Source: Halodesulfovibrio sp.
GTDB taxonomy: Bacteria; Desulfobacterota; Desulfovibrionia; Desulfovibrionales; Desulfovibrionaceae
Reading direction: 5' to 3'
NCBI GenBank assembly: GCA_003252375.1
Contig: QKEJ01000120.1
Coordinates: forward strand, 1-64,000
Length of the DNA: 64,000 nucleotides
Below are positions 9,339 through 17,994 of the stretch, in pieces. A program made the translations under genes and the position numbers. Each line of letters begins with the position of its first letter. Position 1 is the first letter of the stretch. Under the pieces are notes generated by a model. It saw nothing but the letters and a program-made list of their open reading frames with translations. It searched no databases and was not told the DNA's origin.

Positions 9339-9353
9339 GGAACATTCTGTTCC
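9339..9353. promoter_or_regulatory. Putative enhancer-binding site (or terminator stem) upstream of kamA
   Basis: GGAACA-TTC-TGTTCC perfect palindrome; related to GGAATGTTTTGTTCC at 9251-9265. Confidence 0.55.
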
Positions 9354-9409
9354 CTTTTTCTTTTTCATGTCACTATATATTCTCCTTACATATCAGTATT
9401 TTATTGTTA

Positions 9410-9425
9410 TGGCACAGCTGATGCT
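9410..9425 (+). promoter_or_regulatory. Sigma54 (-24/-12) promoter upstream of the kamA operon
   Basis: TGGCACA-GCTG-ATGCT matches TGGCACG-N4-TTGCW with correct GG/GC spacing, about 85 nt before the GTG start. Confidence 0.7.
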
Positions 9426-9509
9426 TAATAGGGCCGATGGTGTTTGCAACGACAGACGCGCACCTCTGCCATCATCTTTGTGCCGTCGCAACCAATCCGG
9501 AGAATTTCA

Positions 9510-10844
9510 GTGAGCAGCATTGCCGAAATGGAACAGGCTCCCCTGGAGCCCCCCTCGATACTTGGATCCGCACTCCATACCTATTCCACCCCCATTATTC
9601 CCGTGGTCATGCCCCGCATGACGGAGGAGCGGGAAGCCATCTCTGCATTTGCCGTCAGCGAGCGCTCGGAAGCCTTCCGTCAGCGCCACTATCCCGAAAT
9701 CAATCTGAAGACCTGGTGCGACTGGCACTGGCAGTATGCAAACCGCATCACCTCGCTGGACCAGCTTTCCACCATGATCAGACTGTCGCCTGAGGAACGT
9801 GGGGCAGGGACCGGACTTGCGGCCTTGCCGCTGGCCATTACGCCCTACTATGCTGCCCAGTTTGATCCTGAAAACCCCCAGGACCCCATGCGTCGCACCA
9901 TGGTGCCCACGGTGGCGGAATGGGAACTGAACCCTGGCGAATCCGCAGACCCGCTCGGCGAGGATGGCCATAGCCCCGTTCCCGGTCTGGTGCACCGCTA
10001 CCCCGACCGCGTGCTTTTTCTGGCAACCGACACCTGCGCTGCGTACTGCCGCTACTGCACCCGTTCGCGCCGAGTGGGCAAGACCTGCTCCACCAGCGCC
10101 GTGCGCAAGCGGTGGCCTGCCGCCATAGAATATATTGAGAATCACCCCGAGGTGCGCGATGTGCTCATCTCCGGCGGCGATCCTCTGACCATGTCCGATG
10201 CCGCGCTGGACCATCTGCTGTCGCGTCTGCGCCGCATCCCCCACGTGGAAATCCTGCGCATCGGCTCCAAGGCGCCCATCGTGATGCCCCAGCGTATTAC
10301 GCCTTCGCTGCTGCGCGTGCTGCGCCGGTACCATCCGTTGCTCATGAGCATCCACTGCTCGCACCCGGACGAGATCACCGTCGAGGCTTCGGAGGCCCTG
10401 CGCCGCCTGGCCGACGCCGGTATCCCGCTCGGCAGCCAGACCGTGCTGCTCAAGGGCGTGAATGACGACGTGCCCACCATGACCCGCATGATGCACGGGC
10501 TGCTCAAGTCACGCGTACGCCCCTACTACCTGTACCACTGCGATCCGGTGCAGGGCACGGCGCACTTCCGCACCCATATCTACAAGGGCGTGGACATCAT
10601 CCGCGGCATGCGCGGCCACACCTCCGGCTATGCCGTGCCCACCTACGTGGTGGACGCTCCCGGAGGCGGCGGCAAGATTCCGCTCATGCCCGACTACGTA
10701 CAGGGGTACGACGGCGAGGACCTGGTGCTGCGTAACTACGAGGGCGGGCTGTACCGTTCCTACGATCCTGCTGCCCCGGTGGCGGCTTCTGACCATGAGG
10801 ATGGCGCCGTGTGCGGTGCCGGGGAAGGTGCGTCGTGCTTGTAG
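9510..10844 (+). CDS. KamA family radical SAM protein, lysine 2,3-aminomutase-like
   Basis: CRYCTRSRR radical-SAM motif; LISGGDPLTMSD; PYYLYHCDPVQGTAHFRT; SGYAVPTYVVDAPGGGGKIPLMPDY; retains the Asp residues of lysine 2,3-aminomutase. Confidence 0.85.
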   Translation: MSSIAEMEQAPLEPPSILGSALHTYSTPIIPVVMPRMTEEREAISAFAVSERSEAFRQRHYPEINLKTWCDWHWQYANRITSLDQLSTMIRLSPEERGAGTGLAALPLAITPYYAAQFDPENPQDPMRRTMVPTVAEWELNPGESADPLGEDGHSPVPGLVHRYPDRVLFLATDTCAAYCRYCTRSRRVGKTCSTSAVRKRWPAAIEYIENHPEVRDVLISGGDPLTMSDAALDHLLSRLRRIPHVEILRIGSKAPIVMPQRITPSLLRVLRRYHPLLMSIHCSHPDEITVEASEALRRLADAGIPLGSQTVLLKGVNDDVPTMTRMMHGLLKSRVRPYYLYHCDPVQGTAHFRTHIYKGVDIIRGMRGHTSGYAVPTYVVDAPGGGGKIPLMPDYVQGYDGEDLVLRNYEGGLYRSYDPAAPVAASDHEDGAVCGAGEGASCL

Positions 10845-11875
10845 GCATCACCTATGATCTGAAGGCCGATTATGTGGCCATGGGCTATTCCGAAGAAGAC
10901 GCTGCCGAGTTCGACAGCCCCGTGACCATCGATGGCATTGACGATGCCCTGCAGGCGCTCGGCTTCCGAACGGAACGCGTGGGCGCGCTGCCCGCGCTGG
11001 CGTCGGCCCTGCTGGCGGGACGTCGCTGGGACATGGTGTTCAACATTGCGGAGGGGCTGCATGGGTTTGCCCGTGAGAGCCAGGTGCCCGCACTGCTGGA
11101 CTATTACAACATTCCCTGCGTGTTTTCCGATGCCATGACGCTGGGCGTCTGCCTGCACAAGGGCGTCGCCAAGCATGTGGTCCGTGACAAGGGCGTGCCC
11201 ACCGCAGACTTTGCGGTAGTGGAACGCGCCGAGGATGCCCATCGGGTGCATCTGCCCTATCCGCTGTTCGTCAAGCCCGTGGCCGAGGGTACCGGGCTGG
11301 GCGTGGGGGCCGCTTCCAAGGTCCGCAACGTGCTGGAACTGGAAGAGGCCTGCGCACGGCTTATTGCCCGGCATAACCAGCCCGTGCTGGTGGAAACCTA
11401 CCTTCCCGGTCGCGAGCTTACCGTGGGCATCACGGGCACGGGCGAGGACGCCCGGGCCATTGCCGCCCTGGAGGTGGAGTTTGGCGCAGGGGCGGAGTCC
11501 CATGCCTACGGCTATGTGAACAAGCAGGAGTTCGAGGACAGGGTGGCCTACCGTCTTGCCCATGACGAGGTGGCCGAGGCTGCCTGTGCAGTGGCCCTGC
11601 AGGCATGGCGCGCTCTTGGTTGCCGTGACGGCGGCCGGGTGGACGTACGTCTGGACGCTGCCGGCGTGCCCAACTTCATAGAGGTGAACCCGCTGGCCGG
11701 GCTCAACCCGGAGACCTCGGACCTGCCCATTCTGTGCTACAAGAAGGGCATGACCTATCGCCAGCTTATTGCAGAGATCATGACTTCCGCCCTTGCCCGG
11801 AACGGCATGGCGCATCCCATTCCCGCAGACCCCGGTCCCCGTTCGGCCCTGTGGTCTGCCGAGGTCCTGCGCTAG
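10835..11875 (+). CDS. ATP-grasp protein, D-alanine-D-alanine ligase-like (copy 1)
   Basis: VFNIAEGLHGFARESQVPALLDYYNIPCVFSDAMTLGVCLHKG...PLFVKPVAEGTGLGVG...NFIEVNPLAGLNPETSDLP. GTG start overlaps the kamA end. Confidence 0.82.
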   Translation: MLVGITYDLKADYVAMGYSEEDAAEFDSPVTIDGIDDALQALGFRTERVGALPALASALLAGRRWDMVFNIAEGLHGFARESQVPALLDYYNIPCVFSDAMTLGVCLHKGVAKHVVRDKGVPTADFAVVERAEDAHRVHLPYPLFVKPVAEGTGLGVGAASKVRNVLELEEACARLIARHNQPVLVETYLPGRELTVGITGTGEDARAIAALEVEFGAGAESHAYGYVNKQEFEDRVAYRLAHDEVAEAACAVALQAWRALGCRDGGRVDVRLDAAGVPNFIEVNPLAGLNPETSDLPILCYKKGMTYRQLIAEIMTSALARNGMAHPIPADPGPRSALWSAEVLR

Positions 11876-11877
11876 CC

Positions 11878-12906
11878 ATGCGCGCGGCAGTGGTACACAA
11901 CGCCGTTTCCACCATGCGCCCCGACCAGCAGGATACGCTGGTGCAGGCCCGCGCCGTGCACGAGGCCCTTGCCGGGCTTGGTGCGCAGGTGGAAACTTTG
12001 AGCGTGACGCTGGACCTTGAGGACGCCCGCAGACAACTTGCCGTCTGTGCACCCGACATCGTGTTCAATCTTGTGGAGGAGCTGGCCGACGATATCCGGC
12101 TGGCTCCCCTGTATCCGTCGCTCTTTGCCCATATGGGGCTCCCTTTTACCGGATCGGATGCGCAGGCGCTTACCCTGTCCGGGGACAAGGTGCTCTGCAA
12201 GCGCATCTGTGCGGCGGCGGGCATTGCCACGCCAGCGTGGGTGCAGGCCGACGGGATTTTCGGAGGGATGGGCGGGGCCTTTGTGCCCGGCCGGTACCTG
12301 TGCAAGTCCGTGCATGAGCACGCCTCGCTGGGGCTGGATGATTCCTGCCTGGTGGACGCCCGCAGCGTTGTCGACGTGACGGCACGCCTTGCCGACTGCG
12401 CGCGGCGGCATGGCGGCCAATGGTTCGCCGAGGCGTTCGTGGATGGCAGGGAGTTCAATATCGGCATCATCGCGGGCAGGGATGGTGGGGCGCCCGAGGT
12501 GCTGCCTTTTGCCGAGATCGTGTTCCGCGACTTCGGCCCGGACAGGCCCCGCATTGTGGGCTATGCGGCCAAATGGGACGAGGACGCCTTTGAATATGGC
12601 AACACGGTGCGCAATTTTACGTTCGCGGACGATGAAGGTCCCTTGCTGGAGGCGTTGCGCCGGGCCACTACGGATTGCTGGCATGCCTTCGGTCTTTCCG
12701 GGTATGCCCGCATCGATTTCCGTGTGGCCGGAGACGGGACCGCAGCGTCCCCGTACGTGCCCATGGTCATTGATGTGAACGCCAATCCCTGCATTGCGCC
12801 GGATGCGGGGCTTGCTGCCGCGGCGGAGCGTGCCGGACTGGACTATGGCGAGCTTGTGGGGCGAATTGTTCGGGAACGGTTGGGTGCAACAGGATGTTCA
12901 AAATGA
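11878..12906 (+). CDS. ATP-grasp protein, D-alanine-D-alanine ligase-like (copy 2)
   Basis: IVFNLVEELADDIRLAPLYPSLFAHMGLPFTGSDAQALTLSGDKVLCKRIC...FAEAFVDGREFNIGII...VIDVNANPCIAPDAG. Confidence 0.82.
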   Translation: MRAAVVHNAVSTMRPDQQDTLVQARAVHEALAGLGAQVETLSVTLDLEDARRQLAVCAPDIVFNLVEELADDIRLAPLYPSLFAHMGLPFTGSDAQALTLSGDKVLCKRICAAAGIATPAWVQADGIFGGMGGAFVPGRYLCKSVHEHASLGLDDSCLVDARSVVDVTARLADCARRHGGQWFAEAFVDGREFNIGIIAGRDGGAPEVLPFAEIVFRDFGPDRPRIVGYAAKWDEDAFEYGNTVRNFTFADDEGPLLEALRRATTDCWHAFGLSGYARIDFRVAGDGTAASPYVPMVIDVNANPCIAPDAGLAAAAERAGLDYGELVGRIVRERLGATGCSK

Positions 12907-13406
12907 GTGATATGGTCAGCGCACAGGATGACGTGGTCTTCCGTTCCGTGGTGCGGGAGCAGGATGCGTCGGACGTGCGACATATGGTGCATGCCACGGG
13001 CTTCTTTACCGACGAGGAAGTGGACGTGGCCGAGGAACTGGTGCGCGAACACCTTTTTCATGGCGAGGCCAGCGGATACTTCTTCGTATTTGCAGAACGG
13101 CAGGATGTGATGCTGGGCTACGCCTGCTACGGCCCTACGCCTGCGGCGGAAGGCACGTATGATCTCTACTGGATTGCCGTGGACCCGGTCCACCGCGACC
13201 GAGGGCTGGGCAAGCGGATTGTCGCGGCCACGGTAGACGCGGTGCGTGCCCTTGGCGGCAGACTGCTCTTTGCGGAAACTTCGGGCATGGAGAAGTATGT
13301 GCCCACCCGGCGTTTCTATGAGCGCACGGGGTTCACGGCCGAGGCGGTGCTCAGGGACTTCTATCGCCCCGGTGATGACAAGGTGATCTACCGTCTGGAA
13401 ATCTGA
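12903..13406 (+). CDS. GNAT family N-acetyltransferase
   Basis: YDLYWIAVDPVHRDRGLGKRIVAATVDAVRALGGRLLFAETSG...RRFYERTGFT; ATGA overlap with the preceding gene. Confidence 0.85.
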   Translation: MSDMVSAQDDVVFRSVVREQDASDVRHMVHATGFFTDEEVDVAEELVREHLFHGEASGYFFVFAERQDVMLGYACYGPTPAAEGTYDLYWIAVDPVHRDRGLGKRIVAATVDAVRALGGRLLFAETSGMEKYVPTRRFYERTGFTAEAVLRDFYRPGDDKVIYRLEI

Positions 13407-13429
13407 CCGTCCTGGCCGCGAGGTGTGCC

Positions 13430-15190
13430 ATGTTCCGTATTCGTCCCATCTACGATACCCGGCTGCCCATTGATTGTCAGGCCGTGGCAAAGGCGCAGGA
13501 CATCCTGCGCGAGCGGTTTCCCCTGCTGGCGGAAGAGGATGTGGCCCAGCTGCCCGAACTGCTCGCCAATCCCTTTCTCAAGCAGTACCGGTCCATTCTC
13601 TTTGTGGCCGAGGACGGCAAGGGCAACGTGCGCGGGTTTGCGCTGCTCTGCCACTTCAATGATCTGCATTTCTGCTATCTCGATTTCATTTCCGTAAGCC
13701 TCAGCCATGGGGGCGGCGGTATCGGGTCCGCCCTGTATGAGCGCATTCGTGAGGAGGCCCGTGCGCTTGGCGACATGGCTCTCTTCTTCGAGTGTCTGCC
13801 CGATGACCCGGCGCTCTGTCGTGATCCTGCCGTGCTGCGGGAGAATGTCGCCCGTCTGCGGTTCTATGAACGCTACGGCGCCCGTCCCGTGGTCGGTACG
13901 GCCTACGAGACGCCGCTGGACGCAGGGGGCGATTGTCCCCCCTATCTTGTGGCAGATCCGTTGGGCAAGCCTCTCAAGGTGTCCCGTTCCCGGCTCCGGC
14001 GTATCGTGGAGGCCGTTCTTACCCGCAAGTACAAGGGGACCTGTTCGCCGGAGTATACGCGGATGGTCGTGGAATCGATCCTCGATCCGTATATGCGGTT
14101 GCGCGAGCCCCGGTATGTTTCCGGCGATGAGCCTGCGGGAGCATCCGCGCTGCCGTCAAAGGTCAGCAGCGACATGCGTATCGGCCTTGTGGTGAACGAC
14201 AGACACGACATCCACCACGTGCGTGAGCGGGGGTATGTGGAGGCGCCCGTGCGTATCGACAGCATCCGCAAGGCGCTGGACCGCACCGGACTGTTTGAGG
14301 AAGTGGGCGTCCGCCATTTCCCCGAGTCGCACATCACGGCCGTGCACGACAAGGATTACGTGGCCTACCTGAAGACCGTGTGCGCCAAGCTGCCCAGGGA
14401 CAAGTCGCTCTATCCCTATGTGTTTCCCATACGCAACGCCTCCCGGCCGCCCCGCGAACTGCCCGTGCGGGCCGGGTACTACTGCATAGATACGTTCACG
14501 CCACTCAACGCCAACGCCTATGCGGCGGCCAAGCGGGCCGTGGATTGCGGGCTTACGGCCGCTGAACTTCTGCTGTCCGGCAGGCGCATGGCCTACGCGT
14601 TGGTGCGCCCGCCCGGCCACCATGCCGAACGGAAGGCCTTTGGAGGGTTCTGCTACTTCAACACCGCTGCGGTGGCCGCACACCACCTTTCACGGCTCGG
14701 CAGGGTCGCCGTGCTGGACATCGACTATCACCACGGCAACGGGACCCAGAACATCTTCTACAAGCGCAATGATGTGCTCACGGTCTCCATCCACGGGCAT
14801 CCCCGGTTTGCGTATCCCTACTTCAGCGGGTTTTCCGAGGAAACGGGAGAGGGGGATGGGGCTGGGTACAACCGGAATTTTCCGCTGCTGGAAAAGGTGG
14901 AGGGCCACCAGTATGCCAATGTGCTGCTGCGCGCCCTGCAGTGCGTGCGGGAGTTTGATCCCACCTTTCTGGTGGTCGGGCTGGGGCTGGACCCGGCCAA
15001 GGGAGACCCCACGGGGACGTGGAGCCTTGCCGCGCGTGATTTCGCCCACAATGGCCGCCTTATAGGCAGGCTTGGTCTGCATACGCTGGTGGTGCAGGAG
15101 GGGGGCTACCGCATCCGTTCACTGGGAGTGAATGCGCGTAACTTCTTTGTGGGGCTGTACGAGGGCATGGTCGAGACGGTCCGGCGCTAG
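13430..15190 (+). CDS. Fusion: N-terminal GNAT-like acetyltransferase plus C-terminal HDAC/acetylpolyamine amidohydrolase-like deacetylase
   Basis: N-term: FALLCHFNDLHFCYLDFISVSLSHGGGGIGSALYERI...FYERYGARPV. C-term: RPPGHHAERKAFGGFCYFNTAAVAA, VLDIDYHHGNGTQNIFY, GLGLDPAKGDPTGTW. Confidence 0.9.
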   Translation: MFRIRPIYDTRLPIDCQAVAKAQDILRERFPLLAEEDVAQLPELLANPFLKQYRSILFVAEDGKGNVRGFALLCHFNDLHFCYLDFISVSLSHGGGGIGSALYERIREEARALGDMALFFECLPDDPALCRDPAVLRENVARLRFYERYGARPVVGTAYETPLDAGGDCPPYLVADPLGKPLKVSRSRLRRIVEAVLTRKYKGTCSPEYTRMVVESILDPYMRLREPRYVSGDEPAGASALPSKVSSDMRIGLVVNDRHDIHHVRERGYVEAPVRIDSIRKALDRTGLFEEVGVRHFPESHITAVHDKDYVAYLKTVCAKLPRDKSLYPYVFPIRNASRPPRELPVRAGYYCIDTFTPLNANAYAAAKRAVDCGLTAAELLLSGRRMAYALVRPPGHHAERKAFGGFCYFNTAAVAAHHLSRLGRVAVLDIDYHHGNGTQNIFYKRNDVLTVSIHGHPRFAYPYFSGFSEETGEGDGAGYNRNFPLLEKVEGHQYANVLLRALQCVREFDPTFLVVGLGLDPAKGDPTGTWSLAARDFAHNGRLIGRLGLHTLVVQEGGYRIRSLGVNARNFFVGLYEGMVETVRR

Positions 15191-15271
15191 GGTTTGGTGG
15201 GCCACACGTGAAAACGGGTTGCCTCCATGGGAATTTCTGCTAGGTTCTTCCAAAGTTCGTCAGGGGGCGGC

Positions 15272-16207
15272 ATGGCAAGAACGGCAATCTTCGACAGCAT
15301 TGATGCACCATCCCTCAAGGGGATGATGGACAACGATGAGGCATTCGTCCTGCTGGACGTGTTGCCGCCGGAGCACTATGCGCTGGCGCATATCCCCGGT
15401 GCCGCCAACGCATGCGTCTATGATGTGGCCTTTGCGGCGCACGTGAACGACATCACCCGTGAACGGACGGCGACCCTCGTGGTCTACGGTGCAGGGGAAG
15501 GTTCGCTGGACGCGGTGTCGGCAGCGGAAAAGCTGCATCGCATGGGGTTCCACGCCATTGTCATTTTCCATGGCGGCATTCCTGCCTGGCATGAGAGCGG
15601 ATTTGTGCTGGCCGGCAGCATGGCGTGCCCGCAGGAGCCTGAGCAGGCGTTCTCATTGCGGGAGGATGCGGTCTGGCGGGTGCTGCCGGGAGAGAGCTCG
15701 CTGGAGTGGTGGGGACGCAATGCCGTCTCCACGCATCATGGAACGCTGGCCGTGGCCCGTGGCGGGCTGAGAGTACAGGATGGCAACTTTGACGGCACCA
15801 TCGTGCTGGACATGGGAACCATCCGGAACCTCGACCTGCAGGGAACGGACGAGCAGAGCGTGCTGGAGGCGCATCTGGCGTCTGATGACTTCTTTTTTGC
15901 CAGCCTTTTCCCCTCGGCGGAGCTGCATATCGCCCATTCCTCGCAGCTGGAGCCGCAGAGTCCCACCACGCCCAACCTGCTGCTTCATGCAACGCTGACC
16001 CTGCGGGGCTTGAGCAACGCCCTGGAGATTCCGGCCACGGTAACTCCCCTTCCCGACAATCGAATCGTCCTTGAGGCGCATCTTGATGTGGATAGAACAC
16101 GGTGGGGGATTCTGTACGGCTCCACCCGCTTCTTCAAGCATCTGGCGCACCATATGGTGTTCGACCACGTGTCGGTGCAGGCGCGGGTGGTGGCGCAGGG
16201 GCGTTAA
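15272..16207 (+). CDS. Rhodanese domain fused to YceI-like domain
   Basis: N-term rhodanese-like (LLDVLPPEHYALAHIPGAANACVY...GGIPAWHESG); C-term YceI-like lipocalin pattern (GTIVLDMGTIRNLD...HLASDDFFFASLFPSAELHI). Confidence 0.75.
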   Translation: MARTAIFDSIDAPSLKGMMDNDEAFVLLDVLPPEHYALAHIPGAANACVYDVAFAAHVNDITRERTATLVVYGAGEGSLDAVSAAEKLHRMGFHAIVIFHGGIPAWHESGFVLAGSMACPQEPEQAFSLREDAVWRVLPGESSLEWWGRNAVSTHHGTLAVARGGLRVQDGNFDGTIVLDMGTIRNLDLQGTDEQSVLEAHLASDDFFFASLFPSAELHIAHSSQLEPQSPTTPNLLLHATLTLRGLSNALEIPATVTPLPDNRIVLEAHLDVDRTRWGILYGSTRFFKHLAHHMVFDHVSVQARVVAQGR

Positions 16208-16253
16208 CCCGGATTCTTGGGGGATCGTGTGCCCATGTGAGGGCGCTGCGGAA

Positions 16254-16484
16254 TTATTCCTGCGGGGTGCCGTTGCCCACCACATCCCGGACAGCCTGCA
16301 GGGTCTGGCCGCGTTCCTGCGCCAGCCGTTGCCATTTCTTCTTTTCCTTCTTCAACGCTTCCACGGTATTCAGCAGATCCCGGATGGTGTGTGCGGGATA
16401 CCCGAATGTGGCGAATTGCCCCTTGCGGAGTTCCTCGTCGTTGAGCTGGCGTATGGCGTTGAGCTGGCTGGCGTTCAGGATCAT
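16254..16484 (-). CDS. Small conserved-looking hypothetical protein
   Basis: MILNASQLNAIRQLNDEELRKGQFATFGYPAHTIRDLLNTVEALKKEKKKWQRLAQERGQTLQAVRDVVGNGTPQE. Confidence 0.5.
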   Translation of the reverse strand: MILNASQLNAIRQLNDEELRKGQFATFGYPAHTIRDLLNTVEALKKEKKKWQRLAQERGQTLQAVRDVVGNGTPQE

Positions 16485-16600
16485 GGATGGTGTGTGGGTA
16501 CGGGTTGGGTGGCGGTCGCCACCGGAGTCGCATACTAAGAAAAGTCGCCGGAAAAAGATAGGGGGACAGGAGGGGCATTCCGGGGCGAGGGAAAAGAGAA

Positions 16601-16626
16601 GGAGGCAGCGCCTGCGCACTGCCTCC
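16601..16626 (-). terminator. Stem-loop downstream of cyuA-like gene
   Basis: GGAGGCAG-N10-CTGCCTCC, followed on the minus strand by TTCTCTTTT. Confidence 0.5.
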
Positions 16627-16662
16627 CGTATTGCTTTTACTGCGGCCAAGAGCCGCGTGTCG

Positions 16663-17982
16663 TTACTTCTTGGAGACCATGATATCCAGGATCACCTTGT
16701 CGGTACCGGCCATGCCGCTGGAGCCGAGGCGTCCGAGGTTGCGGATGCTGGTTTCAAGATCCTCGTCCACAATCCCCTCCTTGCCGCTGACCGAGGTGCC
16801 CTTCTTGGCGAGCAGGGCGGCCTGAATGCCCGCCTCCACGGCGGAGGCCACCTTGAGCGCGCAGGAGGTCTTGGCTCCGTCACAGATCATGCCTGCGATG
16901 TTGCCCACCATGTTCTTGATGGCGAAACCGATCTCGCGCAGACCGCCGCCCAGCAGCATGACAATGCCGCAGCTGGAGCCGGTGGCGGCGAGAATGGCCC
17001 CGCACAGAGCGGAGAGACGGCCAAGGTGGTGCTTCAGGTGGATGGCCGTAAGGTGGCTCATGATCAGGGCGCGGGCAAGGGACTCTTCATCCGCGTTCAG
17101 GCGGCGGGCAAAGGCCAGCACCGGCACGGTGGCCGTGATGCCCTGATTGCCGCTGCCCGAGTTGCTCATCACGGGCAGCATGATGCCGTCCATGCGGGCG
17201 TCGGATGCCGCAGCCGCCATCTTGATGGCGAACGAGGCGATGTCATCCGCACGCAGGCCCTGCTGGATATCCTCTTCCATGGAGCGGCCCACCTTCAGCC
17301 CCCACTCGCGGGACATGCCTTCGGCGGCGATGGCCTCGTTGAGTCGGGCGGCTTCGAGGATGAAGCTGATCGTCTCTAGGGGGGCGTTCACCGCGAAGTC
17401 GTGGATGCGTTCCATGGTCAGGGGCCATTCTGCTGCGCCAGCCTGTTCACCGGGCCACGGGGCGGAAAAGCACTCGGTACCATTCCTTTCCAGCAGCACG
17501 ATGGCGGTGTGTTCGCGGGCGATGACGCAGCGGGCCGTGTCCTTGCCTGCCGTGGCGGTCACTTCTGCGTAGAGCAGTTCCTCGGTGTCGGCGAGGCAGA
17601 CCTTGATGCGCTTTTCGGCGAGCATCCGCTTGCCTGCGTCAATCTGCTCTTCCGTCAGGTCGCGCAGCACTTCCAGAGCCAGCTCGGGCTTGCCGCCCGT
17701 TGCACCCACGGCGGCTGCAATGTCCAGTCCGATCATGCCGGTGCCGGGCACGCCCACGCCCATGCCGTTCTTGAGCAGGTTGCCGCTCACCAGCACGGTG
17801 AGGCTTTCCGGCGCAGTGCCCAGTTCCTGGGTGGCGCGGGCTGCCGCAAGCGAGATGGTGATGGGTTCGGTGCAGCCGAGGGCGGGAACAACCTCGCGCT
17901 TGAGCAGGGCTATGTATTCGGACCATTCGGGCTTGATCATGTCAGTATCCTGTGAATGCATGTTCGTATCGGTATGGGGCAC
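16663..17982 (-). CDS. cyuA: UPF0597 / L-cysteine desulfidase - L-serine ammonia-lyase alpha family (CyuA/YhaM-like)
   Basis: REVVPALGCTEPITISLAAARATQELG...VSGNLLKNGMGVGVPGTGMIGLDIAAAVGATGG...SNSGSGNQGITATVPVLAFA. Confidence 0.85.
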   Translation of the reverse strand: MPHTDTNMHSQDTDMIKPEWSEYIALLKREVVPALGCTEPITISLAAARATQELGTAPESLTVLVSGNLLKNGMGVGVPGTGMIGLDIAAAVGATGGKPELALEVLRDLTEEQIDAGKRMLAEKRIKVCLADTEELLYAEVTATAGKDTARCVIAREHTAIVLLERNGTECFSAPWPGEQAGAAEWPLTMERIHDFAVNAPLETISFILEAARLNEAIAAEGMSREWGLKVGRSMEEDIQQGLRADDIASFAIKMAAAASDARMDGIMLPVMSNSGSGNQGITATVPVLAFARRLNADEESLARALIMSHLTAIHLKHHLGRLSALCGAILAATGSSCGIVMLLGGGLREIGFAIKNMVGNIAGMICDGAKTSCALKVASAVEAGIQAALLAKKGTSVSGKEGIVDEDLETSIRNLGRLGSSGMAGTDKVILDIMVSKK

Positions 17983-17994
17983 GGTGTGCGGGAC

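Noticed and set aside
10760-12052. 430-codon minus-strand ORF
   Set aside because: Antisense across the ATP-grasp genes, which have clear motifs and compact spacing on the plus strand.
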